Below, piece after piece: positions 50,191 to 57,950 of a DNA stretch of 64,000 bases. Positions within the stretch are counted from its first letter, which is position 1; every line of letters begins with the position of its first letter. The stretch is taken from assembly GCF_000725485.1 (NCBI RefSeq), contig NZ_JOAG01000015.1, forward strand, positions 124,001-188,000, in the 5' to 3' direction. The position numbers were made by a program, and so were the translations under genes. The notes under the pieces were generated by a model. It was not told the origin of the DNA and did no database searches. It saw only the letters and a program-made list of their open reading frames with translations. Origin of the DNA: Nonomuraea candida. Lineage in GTDB: Bacteria; Actinomycetota; Actinomycetes; Streptosporangiales; Streptosporangiaceae.

Positions 50191-51471
50191 ATGACCGCTC
50201 ACGACGCATCGGGCGCCCCGGGCCAGGGGACATCGGCGGCGCGGGGGACGATGTTCGGGGCGCTGCTGTCCGCGAGCCACACCTGCGCCTTCGAGCAGAT
50301 CCCGGTCCTGGTGGCGGAGCAGGCGGCGCGGGTGGGCCTGGCCGACGTGGTGATCTACCTGGCCGACCTGCAGCAGGAGGTACTCTCCCCGCTGGCGGGC
50401 CTGGCCGCGCCGGCCGGCGAGGCCGAGGACGCCCAGATCTGCATCGAGGGCACGCTGGCGGGGCGGGCGTTCCAGCACGGCCGGATCCTCCCGGCCGCCG
50501 TGCACGACCCGCACGAGTGGTGGGTGCCGCTGGTGGACGGCACGGACCGGCTGGGCGTCCTGCGCATCACCGCCACCGACGTGGACCGGGAGGCGCTGCT
50601 GGACATGGAGCGCCTGGCCGCGCTGGTGGCCCTGCTGGTGGTCTGCAAGCGCCCGATGAGCGACACCTACGCCAAGCTGGTGCGGCGCAGGCGCATGAGC
50701 GTCTCGGCGGAGATGGAGTGGCGGCTCATGCCGCAGCGCACGTTCGGCACCGAGCGCATCGTGATCAGCGGGGTGATGGAGCCCGCCTACGACGTCAGCG
50801 GCGACGTGTACGACTACGCCTTCGACGGCCTCCTCGCCCACCTGGCGATCTTCGACGCGATGGGCCACGACACCGCCGCGGGACTGACCGCCAACCTCGC
50901 GCTGACGACCCTGCGCAACTGCCGTCACGCGGGCGACGGGCCGGAGGTGGCGGCGCGCCGGATCGACGAGGCGCTCATGGGCATCTTCGGCGGCGAACGG
51001 TTCGCCACCGGCATCATCGCCGACCTCGACATCCCCAGCGGCGAGCTGCGCTGGGTCAACTGCGGCCACCATCCGCCGGTCATCATCCGCGGGCGCGCCA
51101 CCGTCGAGCTGACGTGCGACCCGGGGCCGCCGGCGGGCACCGGGCTGGGGCTGCCCGTGACCGTGAGCCAGACGCGGCTGCAGGCCGGCGACCGGCTGCT
51201 GCTCTACACCGACGGCATCACCGAGGCCCGCAACAGCGCCGGCGAGGAGTTCGGCATGGAGCGGTTCACCGACTTCCTCATCCGGCACCAGAGCGACGAG
51301 CTGCCGGTGCCCGAGACCCTGCGCCGGCTGATCCTCCACCATCTCGACTATCACGGGCACCGGCTCCGCGACGACGCCACCGTGCTGCTCGTCGAGTGGC
51401 CGGGCTCGTGCCCGTACTCCGACGAGCAGGCCGACGCGCTGACCGGCATCCCCCGGGGCGACGCCGTCTGA
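50191..51471 (+). CDS. GAF-PP2C (RsbU/SpoIIE-type) serine phosphatase
   Basis: Signalling phosphatase, 426 aa. Start at 50191 chosen because upstream in-frame sequence is Pro/Gly-rich spacer. N-terminal half (about 20-165) is a GAF-like sensor; C-terminal half (190-415) is the PP2C-SpoIIE domain with metal-binding acids in YDVSGDVYDYAF, IFDAMGHDTAAG, WVNCGHHPPVII and LLLYTDGITEARN. Such enzymes dephosphorylate anti-anti-sigma factors in partner-switching stress regulation. No anti-sigma kinase or STAS gene is adjacent, so the partner is encoded elsewhere. Confidence 0.9.
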   Translation: MTAHDASGAPGQGTSAARGTMFGALLSASHTCAFEQIPVLVAEQAARVGLADVVIYLADLQQEVLSPLAGLAAPAGEAEDAQICIEGTLAGRAFQHGRILPAAVHDPHEWWVPLVDGTDRLGVLRITATDVDREALLDMERLAALVALLVVCKRPMSDTYAKLVRRRRMSVSAEMEWRLMPQRTFGTERIVISGVMEPAYDVSGDVYDYAFDGLLAHLAIFDAMGHDTAAGLTANLALTTLRNCRHAGDGPEVAARRIDEALMGIFGGERFATGIIADLDIPSGELRWVNCGHHPPVIIRGRATVELTCDPGPPAGTGLGLPVTVSQTRLQAGDRLLLYTDGITEARNSAGEEFGMERFTDFLIRHQSDELPVPETLRRLILHHLDYHGHRLRDDATVLLVEWPGSCPYSDEQADALTGIPRGDAV

Positions 51472-51546
51472 CGCGACGCCGGGGCCCCGCCGCAGGAGAA
51501 GGGGCCCGAGACGCCTGTGATCTGCCCCACTTCAGATGCTGAAACA

Positions 51547-51576
51547 TTGCAGATTATGAAAAATCCCCCCTACTCT
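51547..51576 (+). promoter_or_regulatory. promoter of the TetR gene, leaderless start
   Basis: TTGCAG at 51547-51552 and TACTCT at 51571-51576 with an 18-bp spacer; the GTG start at 51583 is 7 nt beyond the -10 and has no SD, so the mRNA is probably leaderless. Confidence 0.6.
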
Positions 51577-51582
51577 TGACTG

Positions 51583-52197
51583 GTGACCATCGTGGACAGC
51601 GCTGACGAACTCGGCCGGAGGGACCGGAAGAAGCTCGAGACCCGTGCGGCGCTGGAACGCGCCGCCCTCACGCTCGTCGCCGAGCGCGGCCTGGCGGGGG
51701 TCACGGTGGAGGACATCGCCGAAGCGGTCGACGTCTCCTCACGCACGTTCTTCAACTACTTCCCGTCGAAGGAGGACGCGCTCATCGGCCGGAACCAGTT
51801 CACCGCCGCCGAGCTGCGCGAGAAGCTGGAAGCCGTCCCGCCGGAGGTGCCCGTCCTGGAGGCGTTGCGGCGGATGGCACGGGCCGAGGCCGAGCATGTT
51901 CAGGAGCAGCAGGAGCAGTGGCTGCTGCGGCTGAAGGTGTTCGAACAGAACCCGTCGCTGCTGCCGCGGCTCGTGGCCAGCGGCACCGAGACCGAGCGCG
52001 CCGTCACGGAGGCGGTCGCGCGCCGGGCCGGCGTCGAGCCGGGCACGACCGGATATCCCGAACTGGTCACCGCGGCGGGCCTGGCGGCCTTCCGGGTGGC
52101 GATGATGCGCTGGAGCGCCGCGGGCGCCCGCCGCCCGCTGGCCGGCCTGGTCGACGAGGCCTTCGCGCAGCTCGCCGCCGGCCTGCCCAACCCGTGA
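51583..52197 (+). CDS. TetR-family repressor
   Basis: Regulator of 204 aa. N-terminal HTH: RAALERAALTLVAERGLAGVTVEDIAEAVDVSSRTFFNYFPSKEDAL over residues 18-64, then an all-helical ligand domain (MarR-efflux TetR_C_17-like: EHVQEQQEQWLLRLKVFEQNPSLLPRL). GTG start. It lies 108 bp upstream of a DHA2-type MFS exporter in the same direction, so it probably represses that exporter and itself in response to the exported compound. Confidence 0.92.
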   Translation: MTIVDSADELGRRDRKKLETRAALERAALTLVAERGLAGVTVEDIAEAVDVSSRTFFNYFPSKEDALIGRNQFTAAELREKLEAVPPEVPVLEALRRMARAEAEHVQEQQEQWLLRLKVFEQNPSLLPRLVASGTETERAVTEAVARRAGVEPGTTGYPELVTAAGLAAFRVAMMRWSAAGARRPLAGLVDEAFAQLAAGLPNP

Positions 52198-52305
52198 CCT
52201 GCCCGGTCACCGTCCCCTTTCCACCGTACCGGTAAACGTTTCGCCCTGCCGGCGTCCGCGGGTGTCACCGCGGGCGCCGCTTTGTCTGAGAGAGATTGAG
52301 GAAAA

Positions 52306-53892
52306 ATGACATCCACCAGCGCGCAGCCCGAGGCCGAGGCCGCGGCGCCCGCCTCCCGAAGAAAGGTCCTGCAGGCGCTGTCGGGGCTCATGGTGGGCAT
52401 GTTCGTGTCCATCCTGGCCTCGACGGTCGTGGCCAACGCCCTGCCGCGCATCATCACCGAGCTGCAGGGCACGCAGACGGTTTACACCTGGATCGTCACC
52501 GCCGAGTTGCTGGCCATGACGGCCACGGTGCCGCTCTGGGGCAAGATGGCCGACCTTTACAACAAGAAGCTGCTGATCCAGCTCTCGCTGGGGTTGTTCG
52601 TGGTGGGCTCGCTGATCGCGGGCCTGACGCCGAACGTGGAGATCCTCATCGTCAGCCGCGTCGTCCAGGGCGTCGGCGCGGGCGGCATGACCGCGTTGTC
52701 GATGGTCGTGATGGCGGCCATGATCCCGCCGCGTGAGCTGGGCCGCTACGCCGGCATCTTCGGCGCCGTGTTCGGCGTCGGCACCGTGGCGGGCCCGCTC
52801 ATCGGCGGCGTGCTCGTGGACACCTCCTGGCTCGGCTGGCGCTGGTGCTTCCTGCTCGGCGTGCCGTTCACGATCGTGGCCATCATCCTGCTGCAGCGCA
52901 CCCTCGACCTGCCGGTGGTGCGCAAGGAGGTCAAGGTCGACTACCTGGGCGCGCTGCTCATCACGGTGGGCGTGTCCACGCTGCTGATCTGGTCGTCGCT
53001 GGCGGGCAACCAGTTCGAGTGGGGCTCCTGGTGGACCGTCGGGCTCGTGAGCGGCGGCGTGATCGTGCTGGCGCTGGCCGTCTGGGTCGAGTCGCGGGCG
53101 GCCGAGCCGATCATCCCGCTGGCCATCTTCAAGAACCGCACCGTCGCCCTGGCCACCATCGCCAGCGCGCTGGTCGGCGTGGCGATGTTCGGCGGCACGG
53201 TCTTCCTGTCGCAGTACTTCCAGGTGGCGCTCGGCAAGTCCCCGACCGTCGCCGGTCTGATGAGCCTGCCGATGGTGTTCGGCCTGCTGATCTCCTCCAC
53301 GGTGGCGGGCCAGCTCATCACCAGGACCGGCCGGTGGAAGGGCTTCCTGGTGGCCGGCGGCGTCGTCATGCTCGGCGGGATGGGGCTGCTCGGCACCATC
53401 GACGGGCAGACCGGCACCGTGCTGCTCGGCGTCTACATGGCGGTGCTCGGCATCGGCGTGGGCATGCTCATGCAGAACCTGGTGCTCGCCGCCCAGAACG
53501 ACGTGCCCGCCCAGGACCTGGGCTCCACCACCTCGGTGCTGACCTTCTTCCGCAGCATGGGCGGCACGATCGGCGTCAGCGCGCTCGGCGCGGTGCTGGC
53601 CAACCGGGTCACCACGCTCATGACGGAGAAGCTCGGCCCGATGGCCGCCGCCGGTGGCGGCGGCGGCGGCGACCCGCACGCGGTGCCCGACATCTCCAAG
53701 CTGCCCGCGCCCGTCGTCCGCGTCATCCAGGACGTGTACGCGACCGCGACCGCCGAGTTGTTCCTCATCGGCGTGCCGCTGACGGCGCTCGCGCTGGTGG
53801 CGGTGCTGTTCATCAAGGAGAAGCCGCTGGCCACGCTCTCGGGCGAGGAGCGGCTGGCCAAGGAGCGCGCCGCCGCGGCCGCCGGCCACTGA
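52306..53892 (+). CDS. MFS drug exporter, DHA2 family, 14 transmembrane segments
   Basis: Proton-driven multidrug exporter, 528 aa. ATG at 52306 with GAGGAAAA upstream. Motif A appears as GKMADLYNKKLL, motif C-like GIFGAVFGVGTVAGPLIGGVLVD near residue 150, and about fourteen hydrophobic helices can be counted. The loop LGPMAAAGGGGGGDPHAVPDIS between the last two helices is a feature of this branch. Regulated in all likelihood by the adjacent TetR gene. Ends at a hairpin region shared with the convergent UDG-ART gene. Confidence 0.93.
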   Translation: MTSTSAQPEAEAAAPASRRKVLQALSGLMVGMFVSILASTVVANALPRIITELQGTQTVYTWIVTAELLAMTATVPLWGKMADLYNKKLLIQLSLGLFVVGSLIAGLTPNVEILIVSRVVQGVGAGGMTALSMVVMAAMIPPRELGRYAGIFGAVFGVGTVAGPLIGGVLVDTSWLGWRWCFLLGVPFTIVAIILLQRTLDLPVVRKEVKVDYLGALLITVGVSTLLIWSSLAGNQFEWGSWWTVGLVSGGVIVLALAVWVESRAAEPIIPLAIFKNRTVALATIASALVGVAMFGGTVFLSQYFQVALGKSPTVAGLMSLPMVFGLLISSTVAGQLITRTGRWKGFLVAGGVVMLGGMGLLGTIDGQTGTVLLGVYMAVLGIGVGMLMQNLVLAAQNDVPAQDLGSTTSVLTFFRSMGGTIGVSALGAVLANRVTTLMTEKLGPMAAAGGGGGGDPHAVPDISKLPAPVVRVIQDVYATATAELFLIGVPLTALALVAVLFIKEKPLATLSGEERLAKERAAAAAGH

Positions 53893-53929
53893 CAGCCGAC
53901 GCTGACGGCCGCCACCGACGGCCGCCACC

Positions 53930-53955
53930 GACGGCGGCCATTCACCGCCGCCGTC
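53930..53955. terminator. bidirectional hairpin between MFS and UDG-ART genes
   Basis: GACGGCGG (53930-53937) pairs with CCGCCGTC (53948-53955); an outer pairing GCTGACGGC/GCCGTCAGC (53901 and 53950) is also possible. Lies between convergent genes amid short GACGGCCGCCACC direct repeats. Confidence 0.5.
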
Positions 53956-54007
53956 AGCGGCCGCCATGGGCGGCTCCCCGGTCCGCGGCCTCCGGGTCGC
54001 GGGCCGG

Positions 54008-55618
54008 TCAGGCCACCAGGAGCTGTTCGTCGAGCTCGGCCAGCGTCACCGTGCACAGCCCGCCGCGCTCGGCCCGCACCTCGGTCACCTTGAGCCGCGT
54101 GCCGGGGGCGAGGATGAACTCCTCCTCCCCGGTGAACGCCGAGAAGCCGCGGATGCCGACGGCGCGTACCGGGCGCACCTCGAAGAGCGTGCGCTTGCCG
54201 CGCCGCCCGAGGAACGCCTGCGCCACGCCCAGCTCCGAGGTGCACGACGACACGCCCCACCACGTGACGGTCCGGCCCACCGGGTACTGCCCCCGCAGGT
54301 CCAGCGACACGCCGCGCCACAGCGGCTCGGTGCGGGCGGGCAGCCGCGACACGGCCGAGGACAGCAGCCTCAGGTACGGCAGGTAGGGCACGATCCGGCT
54401 GCGGTCCGGGTGGCGCAGGGTGGCGTTGATCTGGCGGTAGAAGGCCGACTCGCAGGTGTAGAGGTACAGCGCCGCGATCTCGTCGGCGGACAGGCCGTGC
54501 GCCGCCGCGGCGGCCGCCTGCTTCTCCCCGAACCGGTACGACTGCTCCACGTGCCAGTCGAGCCCCGGCAGCAGCGCGGCCACCGGCGCGACCGAGTCGG
54601 GGAAGGGCATGAGCGGGGTGGCGGACACGCCGGTGATGGCCGGCAGCTCCAGGCCCTCGTCCTTGACGCCGGCCAGCCGTTCGAGGTAGAGCTGGTGCAG
54701 CTCCATGGTGGAGGCGATGAACGCCCCCATGCGGTCGGCGTCCGCGCCGGAGTCCCCCGCGCGCTCGTTCCAGCCCTTGCTGGGCAGCCAGTCGATGCCG
54801 TCGGCGCCGAGCGCGTTCAGCGCCGCGTTCACCTCGGCGAAGTGGTCGCCGTCGCAGAAGATGTCGCCCTGCGCCGCCGGGTTGGGGTGGTCGATGTGCC
54901 GGACCTCGACGCCGGGATACTTCTTCTGCAGCCGCTGCACGACGGACTTCAGGGTACGGGCGTGCGCGCCCCACCACGCGAACACCACGCCCCGGTCCTG
55001 CTCGCCGGCCTCCTGCTTGGCCCGCAGGATCTCCTCGACGATGCGCTCGACGACCGGCCGCCAGAACGCGGTGTGCCGGTCGGTGGGGATCGCCCCGTCG
55101 CCGCTGGCCGTCAGCGCGGCGTTCAGCAGCAGCACGCCCTGCGTGAGCATGGCCTGGAACCACTCCGGCGGCTGCACGGTGTCGTGCTCCTTGAGCAGGG
55201 CACGCAGGTCGGCGATCGGCGTCTTCTTGGGGATGCCGTGCTTCCACATCGCCGCCGCCTTGATGATGCAGCGGATGGAGACGGTCCGGCCGAACCGGCT
55301 GTCGGCCCAGTCGTGGAAGGTGTTGTCGAACATCGCGATGCCGGTGGCGCTCTCGGCCCGCGGGTAGGGGTTCTGGCCGAAGACGACGACCTTCCACTTG
55401 TGCGGCGGGTTGGGCTTGAGCGCCTGGAAGGTGAGCTCCCGTACGGGCACGACGTCCGGGCCGCGGCCGGGGCCGATGAACGCCTCCGCGCCCGGCTGCG
55501 ACTCGATGACCGGTCTCAGCAGCGGCGCCCACGCCTCTCCCCCGCCCTTGAACAGCTCGGCCAGGGCCAGCGGGTCGTCGGGGGCGGGCTGGGCGGTGAC
55601 GCTGTCGTCGCTCATCAT
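54008..55618 (-). CDS. uracil-DNA-glycosylase-fold domain fused to an ADP-ribosyltransferase domain
   Basis: Predicted 536-aa cytoplasmic two-domain protein. Residues about 55-285 follow family 1 UDG: VVVFGQNPYPRAESATGIAM (GQDPYH motif with Asn83 in place of the catalytic Asp, Tyr85 kept), GVLLLNAALT (161-170), AWWGAHAR (214-221) and HPNPAAQG at 244 (HPSPL motif, His kept, Leu lost). Residues about 345-530 form an R-S-E class ADP-ribosyltransferase: LYTCESAFYRQINATLR, Arg435 in LWRGVSL, the Ser motif SSCTS (457-461) and E498-x-E500 in GEEEFILAPG. Start at 55618 has GAGGAGCCC; a second Met follows at once. It is divergent from a macrodomain gene. Interpretation: a writer of ADP-ribose on nucleic acid or protein, guided by a UDG-like module. 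Confidence 0.82.
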   Translation of the reverse strand: MMSDDSVTAQPAPDDPLALAELFKGGGEAWAPLLRPVIESQPGAEAFIGPGRGPDVVPVRELTFQALKPNPPHKWKVVVFGQNPYPRAESATGIAMFDNTFHDWADSRFGRTVSIRCIIKAAAMWKHGIPKKTPIADLRALLKEHDTVQPPEWFQAMLTQGVLLLNAALTASGDGAIPTDRHTAFWRPVVERIVEEILRAKQEAGEQDRGVVFAWWGAHARTLKSVVQRLQKKYPGVEVRHIDHPNPAAQGDIFCDGDHFAEVNAALNALGADGIDWLPSKGWNERAGDSGADADRMGAFIASTMELHQLYLERLAGVKDEGLELPAITGVSATPLMPFPDSVAPVAALLPGLDWHVEQSYRFGEKQAAAAAAHGLSADEIAALYLYTCESAFYRQINATLRHPDRSRIVPYLPYLRLLSSAVSRLPARTEPLWRGVSLDLRGQYPVGRTVTWWGVSSCTSELGVAQAFLGRRGKRTLFEVRPVRAVGIRGFSAFTGEEEFILAPGTRLKVTEVRAERGGLCTVTLAELDEQLLVA

Positions 55619-55775
55619 GGGCTCCTCGATCGGCGGAACGGCAGGGGAATTGTGCCGCATGAGGATCATGGACGCGACGTCGCGGGCGCCGGATCGGGCA
55701 AGATCCGGATTGTCGGCAGGGCGCGGTATGGTCATGGCTCCCTGGAAGTCCCCGTACCTGTCCGGAAGTGAGTTC
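55619..55775. promoter_or_regulatory. 157-bp divergent promoter region of the UDG-ART/macrodomain pair
   Basis: Shared upstream region of the two divergent genes, so they can be controlled together. SDs are GAGGAG for the minus gene and GGAAG (7 nt before ATG 55776) for the plus gene. TTGTCG at 55710 lacks a -10 at normal distance; no operator palindrome was recognised. Confidence 0.5.
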
Positions 55776-56450
55776 ATGACCGTCAAGCTCGTGCAGCCGC
55801 CGCTCAAGGTGGTGCTGGTGGACCTCAACCCCAACGTGGTCGCGGAGTGGCTGGCGGCCTTCGCCGACACCCCTGAGGTCGAGATCCGCAAGGGCTCGAT
55901 CCTCGACCAGCGGGTGGACGCCTGGGTCAGCCCCACCAACGCCAAGGGGCGGATGGACGGCGGCACCGACGCGGCCATCAAGCGCCACCTCGGGGCGGGC
56001 ATCCAGCTGCGCGTCCAGCGGGCGATCCGCGACCGGTTCGGCGGGTCGCTGCCGGTGGGCAGCGCGGTGTGCGTGCCGTCCGGGGCGACCAACCCGAAGT
56101 TCCTGATCTCCACGCCGACCATGCAGCAGTCGGCGCAGGACGTCAGCGAGACCCTCAATGTGGCCCTGGCCTGCGCCGCCGCGTTCCAGGCCATTCACGC
56201 GCAGAACGAGCTGCAGCCGGGCAGCATCGGGTCGGTGGCGCTGGTCGGCATGGGCGCGGCGACCGGCCGGGTGCCCGCGCGGGTCTCGGCCAACCTGATG
56301 TGGACCGGCTACACCCTCTTCAACGACCACGTCTTCCGCGACTACGACGACCTGCGCGCGACGATCCGCGAGCAGCTCGACGACATCGACAGCAGGCCGC
56401 AGGAGGAGCGGGTACGCATCAAGCCGCCCGCGGGCCGTTCCCGCCGCTGA
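55776..56450 (+). CDS. macrodomain protein (ADP-ribose binding or hydrolysing)
   Basis: Predicted 224-aa protein dominated by a macrodomain. The strand-loop VDAWVSPTNAKGRMDGGTDAAIKRHLG (48-73) corresponds to the DAIVNAAN...GGG ligand loop, with Asn55 and DGGTD at 61-65; LPVGSAVCVPSG and FLISTPTM give the next strand; SVALVGMGAATGRVP is the second ADP-ribose loop. C-terminus (TIREQLDDIDSRPQEERVRI...) is helical and basic. Macrodomains remove or bind ADP-ribose; set divergently beside an ADP-ribosyltransferase, this is the natural eraser or immunity partner, as DarG is for DarT. Start at 55776 chosen by SD; ATG 55728 in frame is an alternative. Confidence 0.85.
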   Translation: MTVKLVQPPLKVVLVDLNPNVVAEWLAAFADTPEVEIRKGSILDQRVDAWVSPTNAKGRMDGGTDAAIKRHLGAGIQLRVQRAIRDRFGGSLPVGSAVCVPSGATNPKFLISTPTMQQSAQDVSETLNVALACAAAFQAIHAQNELQPGSIGSVALVGMGAATGRVPARVSANLMWTGYTLFNDHVFRDYDDLRATIREQLDDIDSRPQEERVRIKPPAGRSRR

Positions 56451-56529
56451 CGCCCGCTCCGGGGCCCCGCCGCCGACGCCCGCGGGCCCGTTCCCGCCGC
56501 TGACGTCCGCTCCGGGGTCCGGCCGCCGA
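56425..56529. repeat. 52-53-bp direct repeat duplicating the macrodomain gene's end
   Basis: The segment from 56425, which includes the last codons and stop of the macrodomain gene, is repeated from 56477 with few changes. The remaining spacer to 56751 (about 220 bp) shows no gene beyond a 17-codon frame at 56702-56755 that ends in an ATGA overlap with the ketosynthase start. Confidence 0.8.
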
Positions 56530-56751
56530 CGGGCGCGCCGGCTCCGCCGTCACCGGGCCCGCCCCGGCGGGGCTCTCATGGGGTGCGTTTCCGAGGGTCA
56601 AAAGCGTGGCAACCTCCCCTGAGCCCTGGCGTTTCCCGCGCGGCGGCGGATCGCGCCCGGCTTATCGTGATCGCCGAATCGATCACGGAAGGGCGGCTTC
56701 CATGCCGGAACGGCAGGCTCTGGGCAGCGCTTCGGAACCGGGCGGGGCGGC

Positions 56752-57762
56752 ATGAGCGCGCCCCGGTACTCACAGGTGAGCGCGGTGGCGGTGCGCCTGC
56801 CCGACGAGGACCTCACCACGCCGGAGCTCGAAGAGCTGCTGGCCGAACGCAATCCCCGCGTGGACGTGCCGCGCGGGCTCATCGAGCGGCTCAGCGGGGT
56901 GCGGCGCCGGCACGTCGCGCCGCCCGGCGTGCTGCCCTCCGACCTGGCGGTGGCCGCCGCCAGGGACGTGCTGCGGCAGACGGGGCACGCGCCGCCCGCG
57001 ATCGACCTGATCATCTACGCGGGCGTGTCGGCCGACGCGGTCGAGCCGGCCACCGGGCACATGGTGGCTGCCAAGCTGGGCGCCGACTGCCCGGTGTTCG
57101 ACGTGCGCAACGCCTGCAACAGCGTGCTGAACGCGATCGAGGTGGCGGACCTGTTCATCACCTCGGGCCGGCACCGTACGGTGCTCATCGCCTGCGGCGA
57201 GGTCATCACGGCCGCCATGCCGTGGCGGCTGGCCTCGGAGGAGGAGTTCACCACCGCGGTCCCCTCCTACACGGTCTCCGACTCGGGCAGCGCGCTGCTG
57301 CTCCAGGCCGCCGACGCGCCGGGGGTGCTCGGGCACCGGTTCTGCGCGAACTCGGCGGACTGGGAGGTCTCGGCCATGCCGTTCGTCCGGGACGGCGCCG
57401 GCGCCCTGCGCGTCGGGGCCTTCACCATCGACTCGGTGGGGCTGGCGATCGGGGTGCAGAAGCTCGACCGGGAGATCTGGCGCCGGCCGCTGGCCGAGCA
57501 CGGGCTCGACTGGGACGACATGGCCGCGATCTGCGTGCACCAGCCCTCGCTGGCGGCCCTGGGGGCGGTCTGCGAGCTGGCGGGCATCCCCCGGGACAAG
57601 GCGGAGGTCACGATCGCCGATCACGGCAACCTGGCCGCGTCCACGATCCCGATGCAGCTCCACCTGGCCACGGAGGCCGGGCGCGTGCGCCGCGGCGACC
57701 TCGTGGCGCTGGTGGGGGTGGCCAGCGGGATCAGCGCCGGAACCGTGCTGCTGCGCTGGTGA
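56752..57762 (+). CDS. 3-oxoacyl-ACP synthase III (FabH/KAS III-like)
   Basis: Thiolase-fold condensing enzyme, 336 aa. Catalytic triad visible: Cys in VRNACNSVLNAI (about residue 122), His in CVHQPSLAALG and Asn in IADHGNLAASTIP, the HQP replacing the usual HQAN. No Tyr/Phe-rich decarboxylase-only features. It lies 188 bp before a large reducing PKS that begins directly with a KS and lacks a loading module, so it may make or load a starter acyl group, or tailor the product. A short 17-codon frame with its own SD ends in ATGA overlap at the start codon, suggesting translational coupling. Homologues also act as acyltransferases, so its reaction is not certain. Confidence 0.88.
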   Translation: MSAPRYSQVSAVAVRLPDEDLTTPELEELLAERNPRVDVPRGLIERLSGVRRRHVAPPGVLPSDLAVAAARDVLRQTGHAPPAIDLIIYAGVSADAVEPATGHMVAAKLGADCPVFDVRNACNSVLNAIEVADLFITSGRHRTVLIACGEVITAAMPWRLASEEEFTTAVPSYTVSDSGSALLLQAADAPGVLGHRFCANSADWEVSAMPFVRDGAGALRVGAFTIDSVGLAIGVQKLDREIWRRPLAEHGLDWDDMAAICVHQPSLAALGAVCELAGIPRDKAEVTIADHGNLAASTIPMQLHLATEAGRVRRGDLVALVGVASGISAGTVLLRW

Positions 57763-57801
57763 CGTCCGCCGCCGGCCGCCACGGGGCGCGCGTCGCGCCG
57801 G

Positions 57802-57880
57802 GCGGACGGGTTCGGCACGGGGTGCGCGGGGCGGACGGGTTCGGCACGGGGTGCGCGCCGCGCCGGGCGGACGGGTTCGT
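57802..57880. repeat. 27-bp repeat, two full and one partial copy
   Basis: GCGGACGGGTTCGGCACGG begins copies at 57802 and 57831, with a partial copy at 57868. It lies between the KAS III and PKS genes, just before a weak promoter-like TTGAAC (57880). Confidence 0.85.
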
Positions 57881-57950
57881 TGAACTCTCGCGATTTCTCA
57901 CATAGTAGTGACGCGAGCACGAAGAGTGAGAATGGGTGGTGTTCGCGGGC

